The notes beneath the pieces were generated by a model that was given only the letters and a program-made list of their open reading frames with translations, did no database searches and was not told where the DNA came from. A stretch of 64,000 bases of DNA from contig CAVQRB010000018.1 in NCBI GenBank assembly GCA_963715055.1, positions 456,771 through 520,770 of the forward strand, in the 5' to 3' direction. Each line of letters begins with the position of its first letter. Position 1 is the first letter of the stretch. This DNA is from CAVQRB01 sp963715055 (GTDB taxonomy: Bacteria; Pseudomonadota; Alphaproteobacteria; Rhodobacterales; Rhodobacteraceae). This document shows, piece by piece, positions 46,005-54,858 of the stretch. A program made the translations under genes and the position numbers.

Positions 46005-46982
46005 ATGTCATTTCATCTTGTGGAACAAGCACCCGCGCGACTGAACCGTTCGGAACTTGCCGTCCCCGGAAGCCAGCCGGAAATGTTTGAAAAGGCAGCG
46101 AAATCCGATGTGGACGTGATCTTCCTCGACCTCGAGGACGCGGTGGCACCCGACGAGAAGGCGCAGGCCCGGAAGAACATCATCAAGGGGCTGAACGAGA
46201 TCGACTGGGGCACCAAATCGATGTCCGTCCGGATCAACGGGCTCGACACGCATTACATGTATCGCGACGTGGTGGATGTGGTGGAGCAGGCGGGCGAAAG
46301 GCTCGACCTGATCATGGTGCCGAAGGTGGGCACGGCGGCGGATGTCTATGCGGTCGACATGCTGGTGACGCAGATCGAGGACGCGAAAGGTCTCAAGAAG
46401 CGGATCGGCTTCGAGCACATCATCGAAACAGCGCTCGGCATGCAGAACGTGAGCGAGATCGCCGCGGCCTCGAAGCGCAATGAAAGCCTGCATTTCGGGG
46501 TGGCCGACTATGCGGCTTCGACCCGGGCGCGGACCACGATCATCGGCGGGGTGAACCCGAATTACTCGGTTCTGACCGACCCGGACGAAAGCGGCGACAG
46601 GGCAAGGCATTGGGGCGATATGTGGCACTATGCTCTGGCAAGGATGGTGGTGGCCGCGCGAGCGAATGGGCTGCGACCGATCGACGGGCCGTTTGGCGAT
46701 TTCAAGGATCCCGACGGCTACAAGGCGGCCGCCTACCGCGCCGCCGTGCTTGGTTGCGAGGGCAAATGGGCGATCCATCCCAGCCAGATCGCGCTGGCCA
46801 ACGAGGTGATGAGCCCGTCCGAAGCCGAAGTCACCAAGGCGAAGCGGATTCTCGAGGCGATGAAGGAAGCCGAAGCCGCGGGCAAGGGTGCCGTGAGCCT
46901 TGACGGACGCCTGATCGATTACGCCTCGATCCGCCAGGCCGAGGTGCTCGTGGAGAAGGCCCGGCAGATCTCGGGCGCTTGA
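46005..46982 (+). CDS. mcl1: L-malyl-CoA lyase (Mcl1-type)
   Basis: This 325-residue protein is of the HpcH/CitE-type lyase family: ELAVPGSQPEMFEKAAKSDV, DVIFLDLEDAVAPDEK and GCEGKWAIHPSQIALANEVM. Mcl1 cleaves malyl-CoA to acetyl-CoA and glyoxylate, closing the serine cycle with MtkAB, and in Rhodobacteraceae also works in the ethylmalonyl-CoA pathway. ATG 46005 follows AAAGGA; the longer frame from 45969 has no support. It is followed by a short hairpin. Confidence 0.93.
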   Translation: MSFHLVEQAPARLNRSELAVPGSQPEMFEKAAKSDVDVIFLDLEDAVAPDEKAQARKNIIKGLNEIDWGTKSMSVRINGLDTHYMYRDVVDVVEQAGERLDLIMVPKVGTAADVYAVDMLVTQIEDAKGLKKRIGFEHIIETALGMQNVSEIAAASKRNESLHFGVADYAASTRARTTIIGGVNPNYSVLTDPDESGDRARHWGDMWHYALARMVVAARANGLRPIDGPFGDFKDPDGYKAAAYRAAVLGCEGKWAIHPSQIALANEVMSPSEAEVTKAKRILEAMKEAEAAGKGAVSLDGRLIDYASIRQAEVLVEKARQISGA

Positions 46983-47325
46983 TCCTGGGTGGCCTGGCCC
47001 GGATATCCCGGGCAATGTGAGACAGTTTCATTCCGGTGGCCTGAAGGTCCGTCCGACTTTGCGATTGCAAGCCTTGGCGTGCATAGGGCATCGCGCAAGG
47101 CCATTTCCGATGGCCGGAATAACGGCTGAAACGGATCGGAAGCGTGGAAAACCCAAGTGTCAGAAACGGATCGCACATCCGGCGCCAGATCAACTTGCCG
47201 GGGGATCTCCCTGCGACCCCGGCGTCCATTCAAGCCATGAACAGAGCAAGACATGCGCTTGTCGCCCCCCGGATTTACGGGCAAGCTGTCCCGGCATCGT
47301 GCGGTATGTGGGGAGGAAATCTGCA
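46983..47325. other. 343-base non-coding region
   Basis: No gene was supported on either strand. GCCCGG (46997-47002), loop ATATC, and CCGGGC (47008-47013) form a short hairpin 14 bases after the lyase stop, a possible weak terminator. The remaining bases probably hold the promoter of the ABC-2 transporter operon. Confidence 0.4.
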
Positions 47326-48045
47326 ATGACTGAAGGGCTCGTCGTCAGCGGGTTGACGTTCAATTACGGCTCGAAGGTCGCACTGAATGATGTGTCGCTG
47401 ACCGTCGGGGCGGGAACGTTCTGTGCACTTCTGGGCCCCAACGGCGCCGGAAAATCGACCCTCGTCGCCTTGCTCACAAGGCTGCTCGTGGCGCCCCGCG
47501 GTGAGATCAGCGTCGCAGGGCACAACCTGCGCGACGCGCCGCGCAAGGCACTTGCCGCGCTCGGTGTCGTCTTTCAGCAGCCGACCATCGACCCAAGCCT
47601 GAGCGTCCGGCAGAACCTCGACTATTTCGCGGCGCTGCACGGCCTGGACCGGTCCGAAATTCCGGGGCGGATCGATGCGGCGCTCGACCGGCTCGACATG
47701 CGTGAGCGCGCGGGCGAACGTGCAGGCGCTCTGAATGGCGGTCACAAGCGGCGCATGGAACTCGCACGCGCACTGCTCCATGAACCCAAGGTGCTGCTGC
47801 TCGATGAACCGACCGTTGGGCTCGACGCGGCGACCCGCATGGCGATCACCGATCACGTTCACGACCTCGCCGAAGAGGGAATGTGTGTGCTCTGGACCAC
47901 GCATCTGACCGATGAGGTGCGCGACAGCGACCAGCTTCTGGTACTGCACAAGGGCGAGATCATCTCCGAAGGCATCTGCGGCAAGGTGCGCGGCGAATTG
48001 CCACTCAGGAACTGGTTCCTGACGCGCACGGGAGCCGCGGCATGA
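47326..48045 (+). CDS. ABC transporter ATPase, PQQ alcohol dehydrogenase system
   Basis: This 239-residue ABC-2 type ATPase has Walker A GPNGAGKST, Q-loop VFQQPTID, a signature region (LNGGHKRRMELARA) and Walker B VLLLDEPTVGLD. The signature is LNGGHKRR rather than LSGGQ, a variant of this subfamily. It has the character of the ATPase found with PQQ alcohol dehydrogenases and of LutE in the lanthanide cluster. ATG 47326 follows GGGGAGGA. The permease follows with ATGA overlap. Confidence 0.87.
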   Translation: MTEGLVVSGLTFNYGSKVALNDVSLTVGAGTFCALLGPNGAGKSTLVALLTRLLVAPRGEISVAGHNLRDAPRKALAALGVVFQQPTIDPSLSVRQNLDYFAALHGLDRSEIPGRIDAALDRLDMRERAGERAGALNGGHKRRMELARALLHEPKVLLLDEPTVGLDAATRMAITDHVHDLAEEGMCVLWTTHLTDEVRDSDQLLVLHKGEIISEGICGKVRGELPLRNWFLTRTGAAA

Positions 48046-48833
48046 ATGGTTTCTGGGGAGTCACGCGGGCGATCGTCGGTCGGGAGTTCCTGCGCTTTGT
48101 GCACCAGCGCGAACGCTTCTTCGCAGCCCTGGTGCGCCCGCTGGTATGGCTCTTGATCTTCGCCGCCGGATTCCGGGCGGCGCTGGGGCTGTCGATCATT
48201 CCGCCCTACCAGACCTACATCACCTACGAGACCTACATCGTGCCCGGGCTTTGCGCCATGGTGCTGCTTTTCAACGGAATGCAAAGCTCGCTCAGCCTCG
48301 TCTACGACCGTGAAATGGGCGCCATGCGCCTTTTGCTCACAAGCCCGTTTCCGCGCTGGTGGCTGCTCTTTTGCCGGCTGTTGGGCTCGACGGTGATCTC
48401 CATCGTGCAGGTCTACGCTTTTCTCGCGATCGCAGCACTTTTTGGCATCACCATGCCACTTCCGGGCTATGTCGCGGTGTTGCCCGGGCTGCTGCTCGGC
48501 GGGATGATGCTGGGCGCGCTCGGTCTTCTGTTGTCCAGCTTCATCAGCCAGTTGGAGAACTTCGCCGGGGTAATGAACTTCGTCATCTTCCCGATGTTTT
48601 TCATGTCCTCGGCCCTGTACCCACTTTGGAAAATGGCGGAAAGCTCGCCACTGCTGCGCGATATCTGCGCGGTCAATCCCTTTACCCATGTGGTCGAACT
48701 GATCCGCTTCCTGCTCTACCTGCAGGTCAATCCCGAAGCGATGCTGGGGGTCGTCATCTGGACCGCGGTCTTCGCGCTGGCGGCCTTCTGGGGCTATGAC
48801 CCGGCCCGCGGCATGATGCATAAAAAGACATGA
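48042..48833 (+). CDS. ABC-2 type permease, PQQ alcohol dehydrogenase system
   Basis: This 263-residue membrane protein has about six membrane segments and the ABC-2 pattern (FLRFVHQRERFFAALVRPLV, ETYIVPGLCAMVLLFNGMQS, FPMFFMSSALYPLWKMAESS). It fits the PedC-like permease family of PQQ alcohol systems. It pairs with the ATPase encoded just before it. The binding protein at 35442 is its likely partner, encoded 12 kb away. Confidence 0.88.
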   Translation: MNGFWGVTRAIVGREFLRFVHQRERFFAALVRPLVWLLIFAAGFRAALGLSIIPPYQTYITYETYIVPGLCAMVLLFNGMQSSLSLVYDREMGAMRLLLTSPFPRWWLLFCRLLGSTVISIVQVYAFLAIAALFGITMPLPGYVAVLPGLLLGGMMLGALGLLLSSFISQLENFAGVMNFVIFPMFFMSSALYPLWKMAESSPLLRDICAVNPFTHVVELIRFLLYLQVNPEAMLGVVIWTAVFALAAFWGYDPARGMMHKKT

Positions 48834-48841
48834 AGGCGTTA

Positions 48842-49045
48842 TCAGGTATCCTGCTCGGCGAAACTGACCATCCGGCAGCGCCAGCTTTTGATCATCTCGT
48901 TGGGGTGGCTGTCGTTCCATTTCGCCAGTTCCGGCTGCGCGCTCATCAGGCATTGCATCGGGGTCACATCGGTGAAGACGAGGCTGCGCTCGCGACAGTT
49001 TTCCGGGGAGGTCGCCAGACAGGCGACGAAAAGGAGTTCGATCAT
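48842..49045 (-). CDS. Small protein with conserved-looking cysteines
   Basis: This 67-residue protein (MIELLFVACLATSPENCRER onward) has four Cys (C9, C17, C32, C57) and a short hydrophobic start rather than a typical signal peptide. The start at 49045 follows AGGAAAG; a longer frame from 49123 is possible but less likely. It is convergent with the ABC permease. No family is recognised. Confidence 0.5.
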   Translation of the reverse strand: MIELLFVACLATSPENCRERSLVFTDVTPMQCLMSAQPELAKWNDSHPNEMIKSWRCRMVSFAEQDT

Positions 49046-49193
49046 CTCAATCACTTTCCTGCGTTCAGTGGTCTCCTGCCCGCATCCAAATATAGACAAA
49101 ATCGTATAAGATAATTTTAACAATCAGGGGTGCTGGTGCATACCCGGAGATACGCCCAAATACTGAGCGTTATTGGAAAGAAGTGCTTAAACA

Positions 49194-50798
49194 GTGGGCA
49201 AAAACGTCTCTATTCCAAGACGGCTGATGTCGCTGAAGGCCCGACTTGGGGTCGGAGCAGCGATCCTCGGGGGGGGCACACTGCTGACGACGCTGATCTT
49301 CTCGCTTGGTCTGAACGCGGTGGCCGAGCGGCTTGATACGGCGCTCGCGTCCGAAACCCGGATGGTGCGTTACGCAACACTCTCGCAGCAGGTCTCGACC
49401 TTTCTCGTGGTGGCCACGGAAATGGTCCAGAGCGGGCAGCCGCGCGCCATCCGGCAGGACCGCATCGCGCCGGTCACAAATCAGTTGGCCGGTACCTTTT
49501 CGGCCCTGCGCGCCGATACGCAGGCAGCGGTCGAGGCGGCCCGCGACCTCGGCATCGATGCGCAGTCGCGTTACGGGACGCAATCTCTGGGCCTTGCGCG
49601 GATGGAGGCGCTGCTGAACAACACCGTGGTAGGGCTGAGCGGCGACACCTCGGACCGCGACGAACTCAGAGCCTATATCGACGGTTTTGCGTCCGGTTTC
49701 GACCCGCTGCTCAGCCAGGCGGTGAACACGGAGATCATGTTTCGCAACTCAATTCTCGCCGGGATCGAGGGGCTTCGCCAGCGGCTGATGCTGATCGCCC
49801 TCGGGATCGCTTGCCTGACGCTCTTGCTGGTCGCAGGCTTCTACTTCGGTCTCGTTCGACCTCAATTCGCGCGCCTCGACAGTCTGCGCGATGCCGCAAC
49901 CCGGATCGGACAGGAAGACTTCGATATCCATCTCAAGGTCACGCGGCAGGATGAAATCGGACGTCTCGCCACGGAGACAAACCGGATGGCCAGTGCCCTC
50001 TCCGAGCGTCAGGCCCGTGTGCAGGCCGAATGGGACCGGCTCAACGACACCATCGCGCAGCGGACCGAGGCATTGCGTGCCGCCAATGCGAGCCTTGAAG
50101 AGACCGATGAGAACCGTCGCCGCTTTTTCGCCGATGTCAGCCACGAGTTGCGTACGCCGCTCACGGTGATCCTGATGGAAGCGCAGATCGGACGTCAGGC
50201 CAGCCCCGAAGCCGCAGAGGCTTTCGCCACGATCGAGGCGCGCGCGTCCCGGCTGAACCGGCGCATCGACGATCTGCTGCGAATTGCCCGTTCCGACAGT
50301 GGCCAACTCGAGCTTGACCCGCATCCCATTGAACTTGCCGCGCTGCTGGACGGCGTGACGGAGGAAGTCGCGGCCGAGGTCGCGAGCGCGGGCATGACAC
50401 TCGAAACGCCGATCGTCCCACAGGCTACGGTCCTTTGCGATCACAACTGGATGCGCCAGGTTCTGGTGAGCCTCATTCGCAACGCCATTCGCCATGCCCG
50501 CGCCGGTGGGTTGATCCGCCTTGCGGCACGGCAGGACGGAGAGGATGTCGTGATCAGTGTCAGTGATAATGGTCCGGGGATTCCTGACGAACTGCGCGAC
50601 AAGCTTTTCGATCGCTTCGCCCAAGGCAACGGGCCAGGCAAATCGCAAGGCTTCGGGGTCGGCCTCGCCCTCGCACGCTGGGTTATGACCGAACAGGGCG
50701 GCTCCATGTCCCTCGTCAGCCCGGCCTCGGGCAGCGCAGCGCCCGGCACTAAAGTCGAGATGCGATTGCCTGCGCGAAACGATACTCTCGCCCCATGA
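49194..50798 (+). CDS. Membrane sensor histidine kinase
   Basis: This 534-residue protein has two membrane segments (about residues 17-40 and 202-222), a periplasmic domain of roughly 160 residues, a HAMP domain (GLVRPQFARLDSLRDAATRI), a HisKA box with His317 (SHELRTPL) and HATPase motifs (NAIRHARAGG, DNGPGIP, GFGVGLALA). The GTG at 49194 is used; ATG 49227 is an alternative. Position before pqqABCDE recalls the MxbDM pair of Methylobacterium, which controls methanol oxidation genes, but this is by context. Confidence 0.9.
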   Translation: MGKNVSIPRRLMSLKARLGVGAAILGGGTLLTTLIFSLGLNAVAERLDTALASETRMVRYATLSQQVSTFLVVATEMVQSGQPRAIRQDRIAPVTNQLAGTFSALRADTQAAVEAARDLGIDAQSRYGTQSLGLARMEALLNNTVVGLSGDTSDRDELRAYIDGFASGFDPLLSQAVNTEIMFRNSILAGIEGLRQRLMLIALGIACLTLLLVAGFYFGLVRPQFARLDSLRDAATRIGQEDFDIHLKVTRQDEIGRLATETNRMASALSERQARVQAEWDRLNDTIAQRTEALRAANASLEETDENRRRFFADVSHELRTPLTVILMEAQIGRQASPEAAEAFATIEARASRLNRRIDDLLRIARSDSGQLELDPHPIELAALLDGVTEEVAAEVASAGMTLETPIVPQATVLCDHNWMRQVLVSLIRNAIRHARAGGLIRLAARQDGEDVVISVSDNGPGIPDELRDKLFDRFAQGNGPGKSQGFGVGLALARWVMTEQGGSMSLVSPASGSAAPGTKVEMRLPARNDTLAP

Positions 50799-51478
50799 CC
50801 AAGAGATTGCTGATCGTAGACGATGACCCACAAATCACCTCCGCCCTCGCGCGGGGCCTTGCCCTTCACGGTTACGAGGCGCAAACCGAGAACCGGGCCG
50901 ATCTGGCGCTGGCCGCCCTTCTGGAGACCAGTTTCGACGGGGCGATCGTGGATGTGATGCTCGGGGCTGACAGCGGCATCGCTCTCGTCCGCTCGGCGCG
51001 AGCCCGCAACGTCACCCTGCCGATCCTGATGCTCTCGGCGCTGTCGGATGTCGCGCATCGCGCGGCGGGGCTCGAGGCCGGCGCCGATGACTATGTCGTC
51101 AAGCCCTTCAGCTTCGACGAACTCGTGGCGCGTCTGCGGGTGCAGGAAGTGCGCGCGCAGGCCCAGCGTCCGGAACCTGCCCGGCTTCTGGAGCACGACC
51201 GCACCCTTCTGGGCGCGGGCATCGCCCTGAGCCTGACCGAACGGGAATACGCGCTTCTGGCGCTGCTGACGCAGAACGCCGAGATCCCCGTGCCGCGTGG
51301 CGAGATATTCGACCGGCTCTGGGCGGCGGAAGGCTCCGGTAACGAGAATGTGGTCGACGTTTACATCGGCTACCTGCGCAAGAAACTGGCGGACCATGAT
51401 TTCGGATTTGAAATCAAGACCCTGAGAAACAAGGGTTTCTGCCTGAGCGGCCGTGCGCCGCACCTCGAGACGGGCTGA
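50795..51478 (+). CDS. OmpR-type response regulator
   Basis: This 227-residue protein has a complete receiver (VDDDPQI, Asp53 in AIVDVMLG, VVKPFSF Lys) and a winged-helix DNA-binding domain (LSLTEREYALLALLTQNAEI, NVVDVYIGYLRKKL). It overlaps the kinase gene by ATGA, forming a pair. It probably controls the pqq operon, the ABC-2 transporter or xox genes. Confidence 0.92.
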   Translation: MTKRLLIVDDDPQITSALARGLALHGYEAQTENRADLALAALLETSFDGAIVDVMLGADSGIALVRSARARNVTLPILMLSALSDVAHRAAGLEAGADDYVVKPFSFDELVARLRVQEVRAQAQRPEPARLLEHDRTLLGAGIALSLTEREYALLALLTQNAEIPVPRGEIFDRLWAAEGSGNENVVDVYIGYLRKKLADHDFGFEIKTLRNKGFCLSGRAPHLETG

Positions 51479-51512
51479 TACAGACCAAAGTCTATGAATT
51501 TCTTATAAAATA

Positions 51513-51537
51513 AGAGTCGCCCCAATGCGGCGGCTCT
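51513..51537 (+). terminator. Hairpin between the response regulator and pqqA
   Basis: A nine-base stem (51513-51521 and 51529-51537) with one G-T pair lies 34 bases after the regulator stop and 47 bases before pqqA. There is no T run on the plus strand. It may end the two-component transcript or act in the pqqA leader. Confidence 0.4.
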
Positions 51538-51584
51538 GGCACTTTGGTTGAAAGGCATTCCGCCTGACATGAGGAGGATAATTC

Positions 51585-51683
51585 ATGGCTTGGACGAAAC
51601 CGATCATCCGCGAAATCGAATGCGGCATGGAAATCAACATGTATGGACCGGACAGCGACGAAGAGCGCGAAGTCCTGTTCTGA
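51585..51683 (+). CDS. pqqA: PQQ precursor peptide PqqA
   Basis: The 32-residue peptide MAWTKPIIREIECGMEINMY continues GPDSDEEREVLF. Glu16 and Tyr20 in EINMY are the residues that PqqE joins to build PQQ. GAGGAGGA lies at 51571-51578. It is longer than the common 23-29 residues because of an acidic C-terminal tail. It is too short for most gene finders but heads the pqqABCDE cluster. Confidence 0.95.
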   Translation: MAWTKPIIREIECGMEINMYGPDSDEEREVLF

Positions 51684-51706
51684 AGCTTTTCGCGCGGGAG
51701 GCAGCA

Positions 51707-52603
51707 ATGACTTTCCGCGCGCATATTCTGGGGGCGGCAGCCGGCGGCGGCCTCCCCCAATGGAATTGCGGTTGTGCCAACTGCAATCTCGCTCGCAGCG
51801 GCAAAATCCCCTCTCAAACCCAATCGTCCATTGCAGTCAGCGCAGATGGCACCTCTTGGGCCGTTCTCAACGCCTCGCCGGATATCCGCCAGCAACTGAC
51901 CGATGCGCCTGCCTTGCATCCCACCGGTTTGCGCGCGCTGCCGCTGTCGTCCGTTCTTGTCACCAATGGCGATATCGACCATGTGGCGGGTCTTCTGACC
52001 CTGCGTGAAATGCAGCCCTTCATGCTCTTCGCGACGCAGGGCATCCACGAGGTGCTGGCGGCGAATCCGATTTTTGATGCGCTGAATGCGAAGGTGGTAA
52101 CGCGCGAAACCATTGCGTTAGAGACCCCTTTCACCCTTGCGCCCGGCCTCACCGCCACGCTTTTCGCCGTTCCGGGCAAGGTGCCGCTCTATCTCGAAGG
52201 CGCGGAGGTCAAGACCGACATGATGGGGGATCAGACCGTCGGTGTCGAACTCCTGACCGATGAAACCCGCGCCTATTACATTCCCGGTTGCGCCCTGATG
52301 AACGATGACCTGCGCCAGCGTTTGCAGGGCGCCGACATGGTCTTCTTCGATGGCACGCTCTGGCAGGACGACGAAATGGTCCGTGCGGGCCTTGGTCAGA
52401 AGACCGGAAAACGCATGGGTCACATGTCGATGTCCGGGCCCGACGGCTCGATTGCGGCTTTTGTCGGCATGGACATTGGCCGCAAGATTTACGTTCATAT
52501 GAACAACACGAATCCGGTGCTGCGCCCCGATTCCGCCGAAAAGGCCGAAGCCGAAGCCGCCGGATGGATCATCGGACAAGACGGGATGGAGATCACATCA
52601 TGA
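51707..52603 (+). CDS. pqqB: PQQ biosynthesis protein PqqB
   Basis: This 298-residue metallo-beta-lactamase-fold protein starts MTFRAHILGAAAGGGLPQWN, with GDIDHVAGLL and the Cys-containing NCGCANCNLARSG segment typical of PqqB. PqqB hydroxylates the intermediate tyrosine in PQQ synthesis. ATG 51707 follows GGGAGGC. A longer frame reaches into pqqA but is not used. Confidence 0.96.
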   Translation: MTFRAHILGAAAGGGLPQWNCGCANCNLARSGKIPSQTQSSIAVSADGTSWAVLNASPDIRQQLTDAPALHPTGLRALPLSSVLVTNGDIDHVAGLLTLREMQPFMLFATQGIHEVLAANPIFDALNAKVVTRETIALETPFTLAPGLTATLFAVPGKVPLYLEGAEVKTDMMGDQTVGVELLTDETRAYYIPGCALMNDDLRQRLQGADMVFFDGTLWQDDEMVRAGLGQKTGKRMGHMSMSGPDGSIAAFVGMDIGRKIYVHMNNTNPVLRPDSAEKAEAEAAGWIIGQDGMEITS

Positions 52604-53349
52604 CCCAGAGCCGAGACGCCTTCGAGGCCCGCCTGCGCCAGATCGGTGCGGAGCGTTACCACGACCTGCACCCCTTCCATCATCGCCTGCATGGCGGCGA
52701 CTGCACGCCCGATCAAGTCCGCGCCTGGGTGATCAACCGCTATTACTACCAGCATTCGATCCCCATGAAGGACGCGGCCTTCATGTCGCGCGTCGAGGAC
52801 CCCGCCCTGCGCCGGCAGTGGCGCAGCCGCATCGAGGATCACGACGGGACCGACACCAATGAAGGAGGCATCCGACGCTGGCTGCGGCTGGCCGAGGCGG
52901 TTGGCCTCGATCCGGATTACGTCGCCTCCTGCAAGGGCGTGCTGCCCGCCACACGCTTCGCCGTGGACGCCTATGTACGTTTTGTCCGCGAAAAGACCCT
53001 GCTGGAAGCCGTCGCCGCGTCGCTTACCGAGCTATTCGCGCCCAAGATCCACGCCAACCGTATTCAAGGCTTGCTGAAGAACTACGACTTCGCGGATGAC
53101 AGTTCGCTGTCCTACTTCAAGAACCGCCTCAAGGAAGCGCCCAAGGATGTGGCTTTTGGTCTCGCGTGGGTGCTCGACCACGCCGACACAGACGAGAAGC
53201 AGGATGCCGCAGCGGCCGCACTCATCTTCAAGACCGATGTGCTCTGGTCCCAGCTTGACGCGCTTTGGGGGGCTTATGTGGAGCCTGCGCGGATCCCCCC
53301 CGGCGCCTGGCAGCCCGGCACCGGCCTTGCCCTGCGAAAGGCGTCCTGA
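52600..53349 (+). CDS. pqqC: Pyrroloquinoline-quinone synthase PqqC
   Basis: This 249-residue helical oxidase contains FHHRLHGGDCTPDQVRAWVI, NRYYYQHSIPMKDAAF and RIEDHDGTDTNEGGI, diagnostic of PqqC, which catalyses the final ring closure and oxidation. It overlaps pqqB by ATGA and shares one base with pqqD (TGATG). Confidence 0.97.
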   Translation: MTQSRDAFEARLRQIGAERYHDLHPFHHRLHGGDCTPDQVRAWVINRYYYQHSIPMKDAAFMSRVEDPALRRQWRSRIEDHDGTDTNEGGIRRWLRLAEAVGLDPDYVASCKGVLPATRFAVDAYVRFVREKTLLEAVAASLTELFAPKIHANRIQGLLKNYDFADDSSLSYFKNRLKEAPKDVAFGLAWVLDHADTDEKQDAAAAALIFKTDVLWSQLDALWGAYVEPARIPPGAWQPGTGLALRKAS

Positions 53350-53624
53350 TGCAGACTGCTGACATCCCCGCGCTGCCCCGCGGCGTACGCCTGCATTATG
53401 ACGCGGTGCGCGAAACCTGGGTACTGCTGGCCCCGGAACGCGCCGTGACCCTTGATGGCATCGGTCATGCGATCCTGTCAGCCGTCGACGGCAGCCGGAG
53501 TTTCGGCGACATCACCGCGCATCTCGGCCAGAAATTCAACGCGCCCGCCGAACGCATCGCCGAGGACAGCAGCGGCTTTCTCGACGCTCTGCGCGCCCGG
53601 CGATTTCTGGACGTGCGCGCATGA
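53349..53624 (+). CDS. pqqD: PQQ biosynthesis peptide chaperone PqqD
   Basis: This 91-residue winged-helix chaperone (PRGVRLHYDAVRETWVLLAP, LDGIGHAILSAVDGSRSFGD) presents PqqA to PqqE. The start at 53349 gives MQTADIPALP and shares one base with pqqC; it overlaps pqqE by ATGA. Confidence 0.95.
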   Translation: MQTADIPALPRGVRLHYDAVRETWVLLAPERAVTLDGIGHAILSAVDGSRSFGDITAHLGQKFNAPAERIAEDSSGFLDALRARRFLDVRA

Positions 53625-54727
53625 AGGTCCCGCCACCCATCGCGATGCTGGCGGAACTGACGCACCGCTGTCCGCTCTCCTGCCCTTACTGCTCGAACCC
53701 GGTGGAGATGGCGCGTCAGGATCAGGAACTCGATACCGACACCTGGTCGCGGGTCTTTCGCGAGGCAGCGGCGCTAGGGGTCTTGCAACTGCACCTGTCG
53801 GGAGGTGAGCCGGCCTCGCGGCGCGATCTCGAAACCCTGGTGACGGCGGCGCGCGAGGCAGGGCTCTATACGAACCTGATTACCTCCGGCATCGGACTCA
53901 CCGAAAAGCGCCTTGCCGCTCTCGATGCGGCGGGGCTCGATCACATTCAACTCTCACTGCAAGGTACAAATCCCGAGATGGCCGACGAGATCGGCGGCTA
54001 CAAGGGTGGTTTCCGGCGCAAGATGCAGGTGGCCGAATGGATTGGCGCCATCGGCTTCCCGCTGACGCTGAACGCCGTGCTGCACCGGCGCAACCTGCAC
54101 CAGCTGCCGCGGGCACTGGAGATGGCGGTCGAGATGGGTGCGCGGCGGATCGAGGTCGCAACTGTCCAGTTTCACGGCTGGGCGCTGAAGAACCGCGATG
54201 CCTTCATGCCGACGCGCGAGCAGGCACGCGAGGCCACGAGGATCGTCGCAGAGGCGCGCAAATCGCTCGCAGGCACGCTGGTGATCGACTATGTGCCGGC
54301 GGATTACCACGAGGATTTTCCCAAGCGCTGCATGGGGGGATGGGGAACGTCGGGGCTCAACGTGGCACCGGACGGTCAGGTCCTGCCCTGCCACGCCGCG
54401 CAGACGATCAAGCACCTCACCTTCGAACGCGTGCAGGACAAACCGTTGTCGGATATCTGGTACAACAGCGCCGCCTTCAATTCCTACCGCGGCAGCGACT
54501 GGATGGCCGAGCCCTGCAAGTCCTGCGAGCGCAAAACCATCGATTTCGGAGGCTGCCGCTGTCAGGCCATGGCGGTGCTGGGCGATCCGTCAGCCACCGA
54601 CCCGGTCTGCGTCAAGTCTCCGCACCATAAGGCGCTGCAACAACAGGCCGATACCCATGCGGCCCAGTCCGACGCGCCGCTGGTCTATCGCGGGCAACCC
54701 GGACGATTGGTCGAGCCGACAAGCTAG
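53621..54727 (+). CDS. pqqE: PqqA peptide cyclase PqqE (radical SAM)
   Basis: This 368-residue radical SAM enzyme has C-X3-C-X2-C (Cys17, Cys21, Cys24) in HRCPLSCPYC, the GGEP motif and a SPASM domain with Cys-rich segments (CMGGWGTSG, LPCHAAQTI, EPCKSCERKTIDFGGCRCQA). It forms the Glu-Tyr C-C bond in PqqA. It ends the pqqABCDE operon and is followed by IS21 sequence. Confidence 0.97.
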   Translation: MKVPPPIAMLAELTHRCPLSCPYCSNPVEMARQDQELDTDTWSRVFREAAALGVLQLHLSGGEPASRRDLETLVTAAREAGLYTNLITSGIGLTEKRLAALDAAGLDHIQLSLQGTNPEMADEIGGYKGGFRRKMQVAEWIGAIGFPLTLNAVLHRRNLHQLPRALEMAVEMGARRIEVATVQFHGWALKNRDAFMPTREQAREATRIVAEARKSLAGTLVIDYVPADYHEDFPKRCMGGWGTSGLNVAPDGQVLPCHAAQTIKHLTFERVQDKPLSDIWYNSAAFNSYRGSDWMAEPCKSCERKTIDFGGCRCQAMAVLGDPSATDPVCVKSPHHKALQQQADTHAAQSDAPLVYRGQPGRLVEPTS

Positions 54728-54805
54728 AGGCGGCATGCCAGAAACAGACGTTGTCAAGGCTCCCGGTCGCATGGTGTCTGTAAGGATGCTATCCATTCTG
54801 TTGAC

Positions 54806-54858
54806 TTCCACCTGGAAGTGACCCGAGTAGCAGCATGATTTCCATTGAGAAGTGACCC
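54806..54858. repeat. Tandem IS21-type terminal repeats
   Basis: TTCCACCTGGAAGTGACCC (54806-54824) and TTCCATTGAGAAGTGACCC (54840-54858) match at 15 of 19 positions and lie 15 bases apart. Such multiple terminal repeats are transposase binding sites at the ends of IS21-family elements. Confidence 0.75.
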
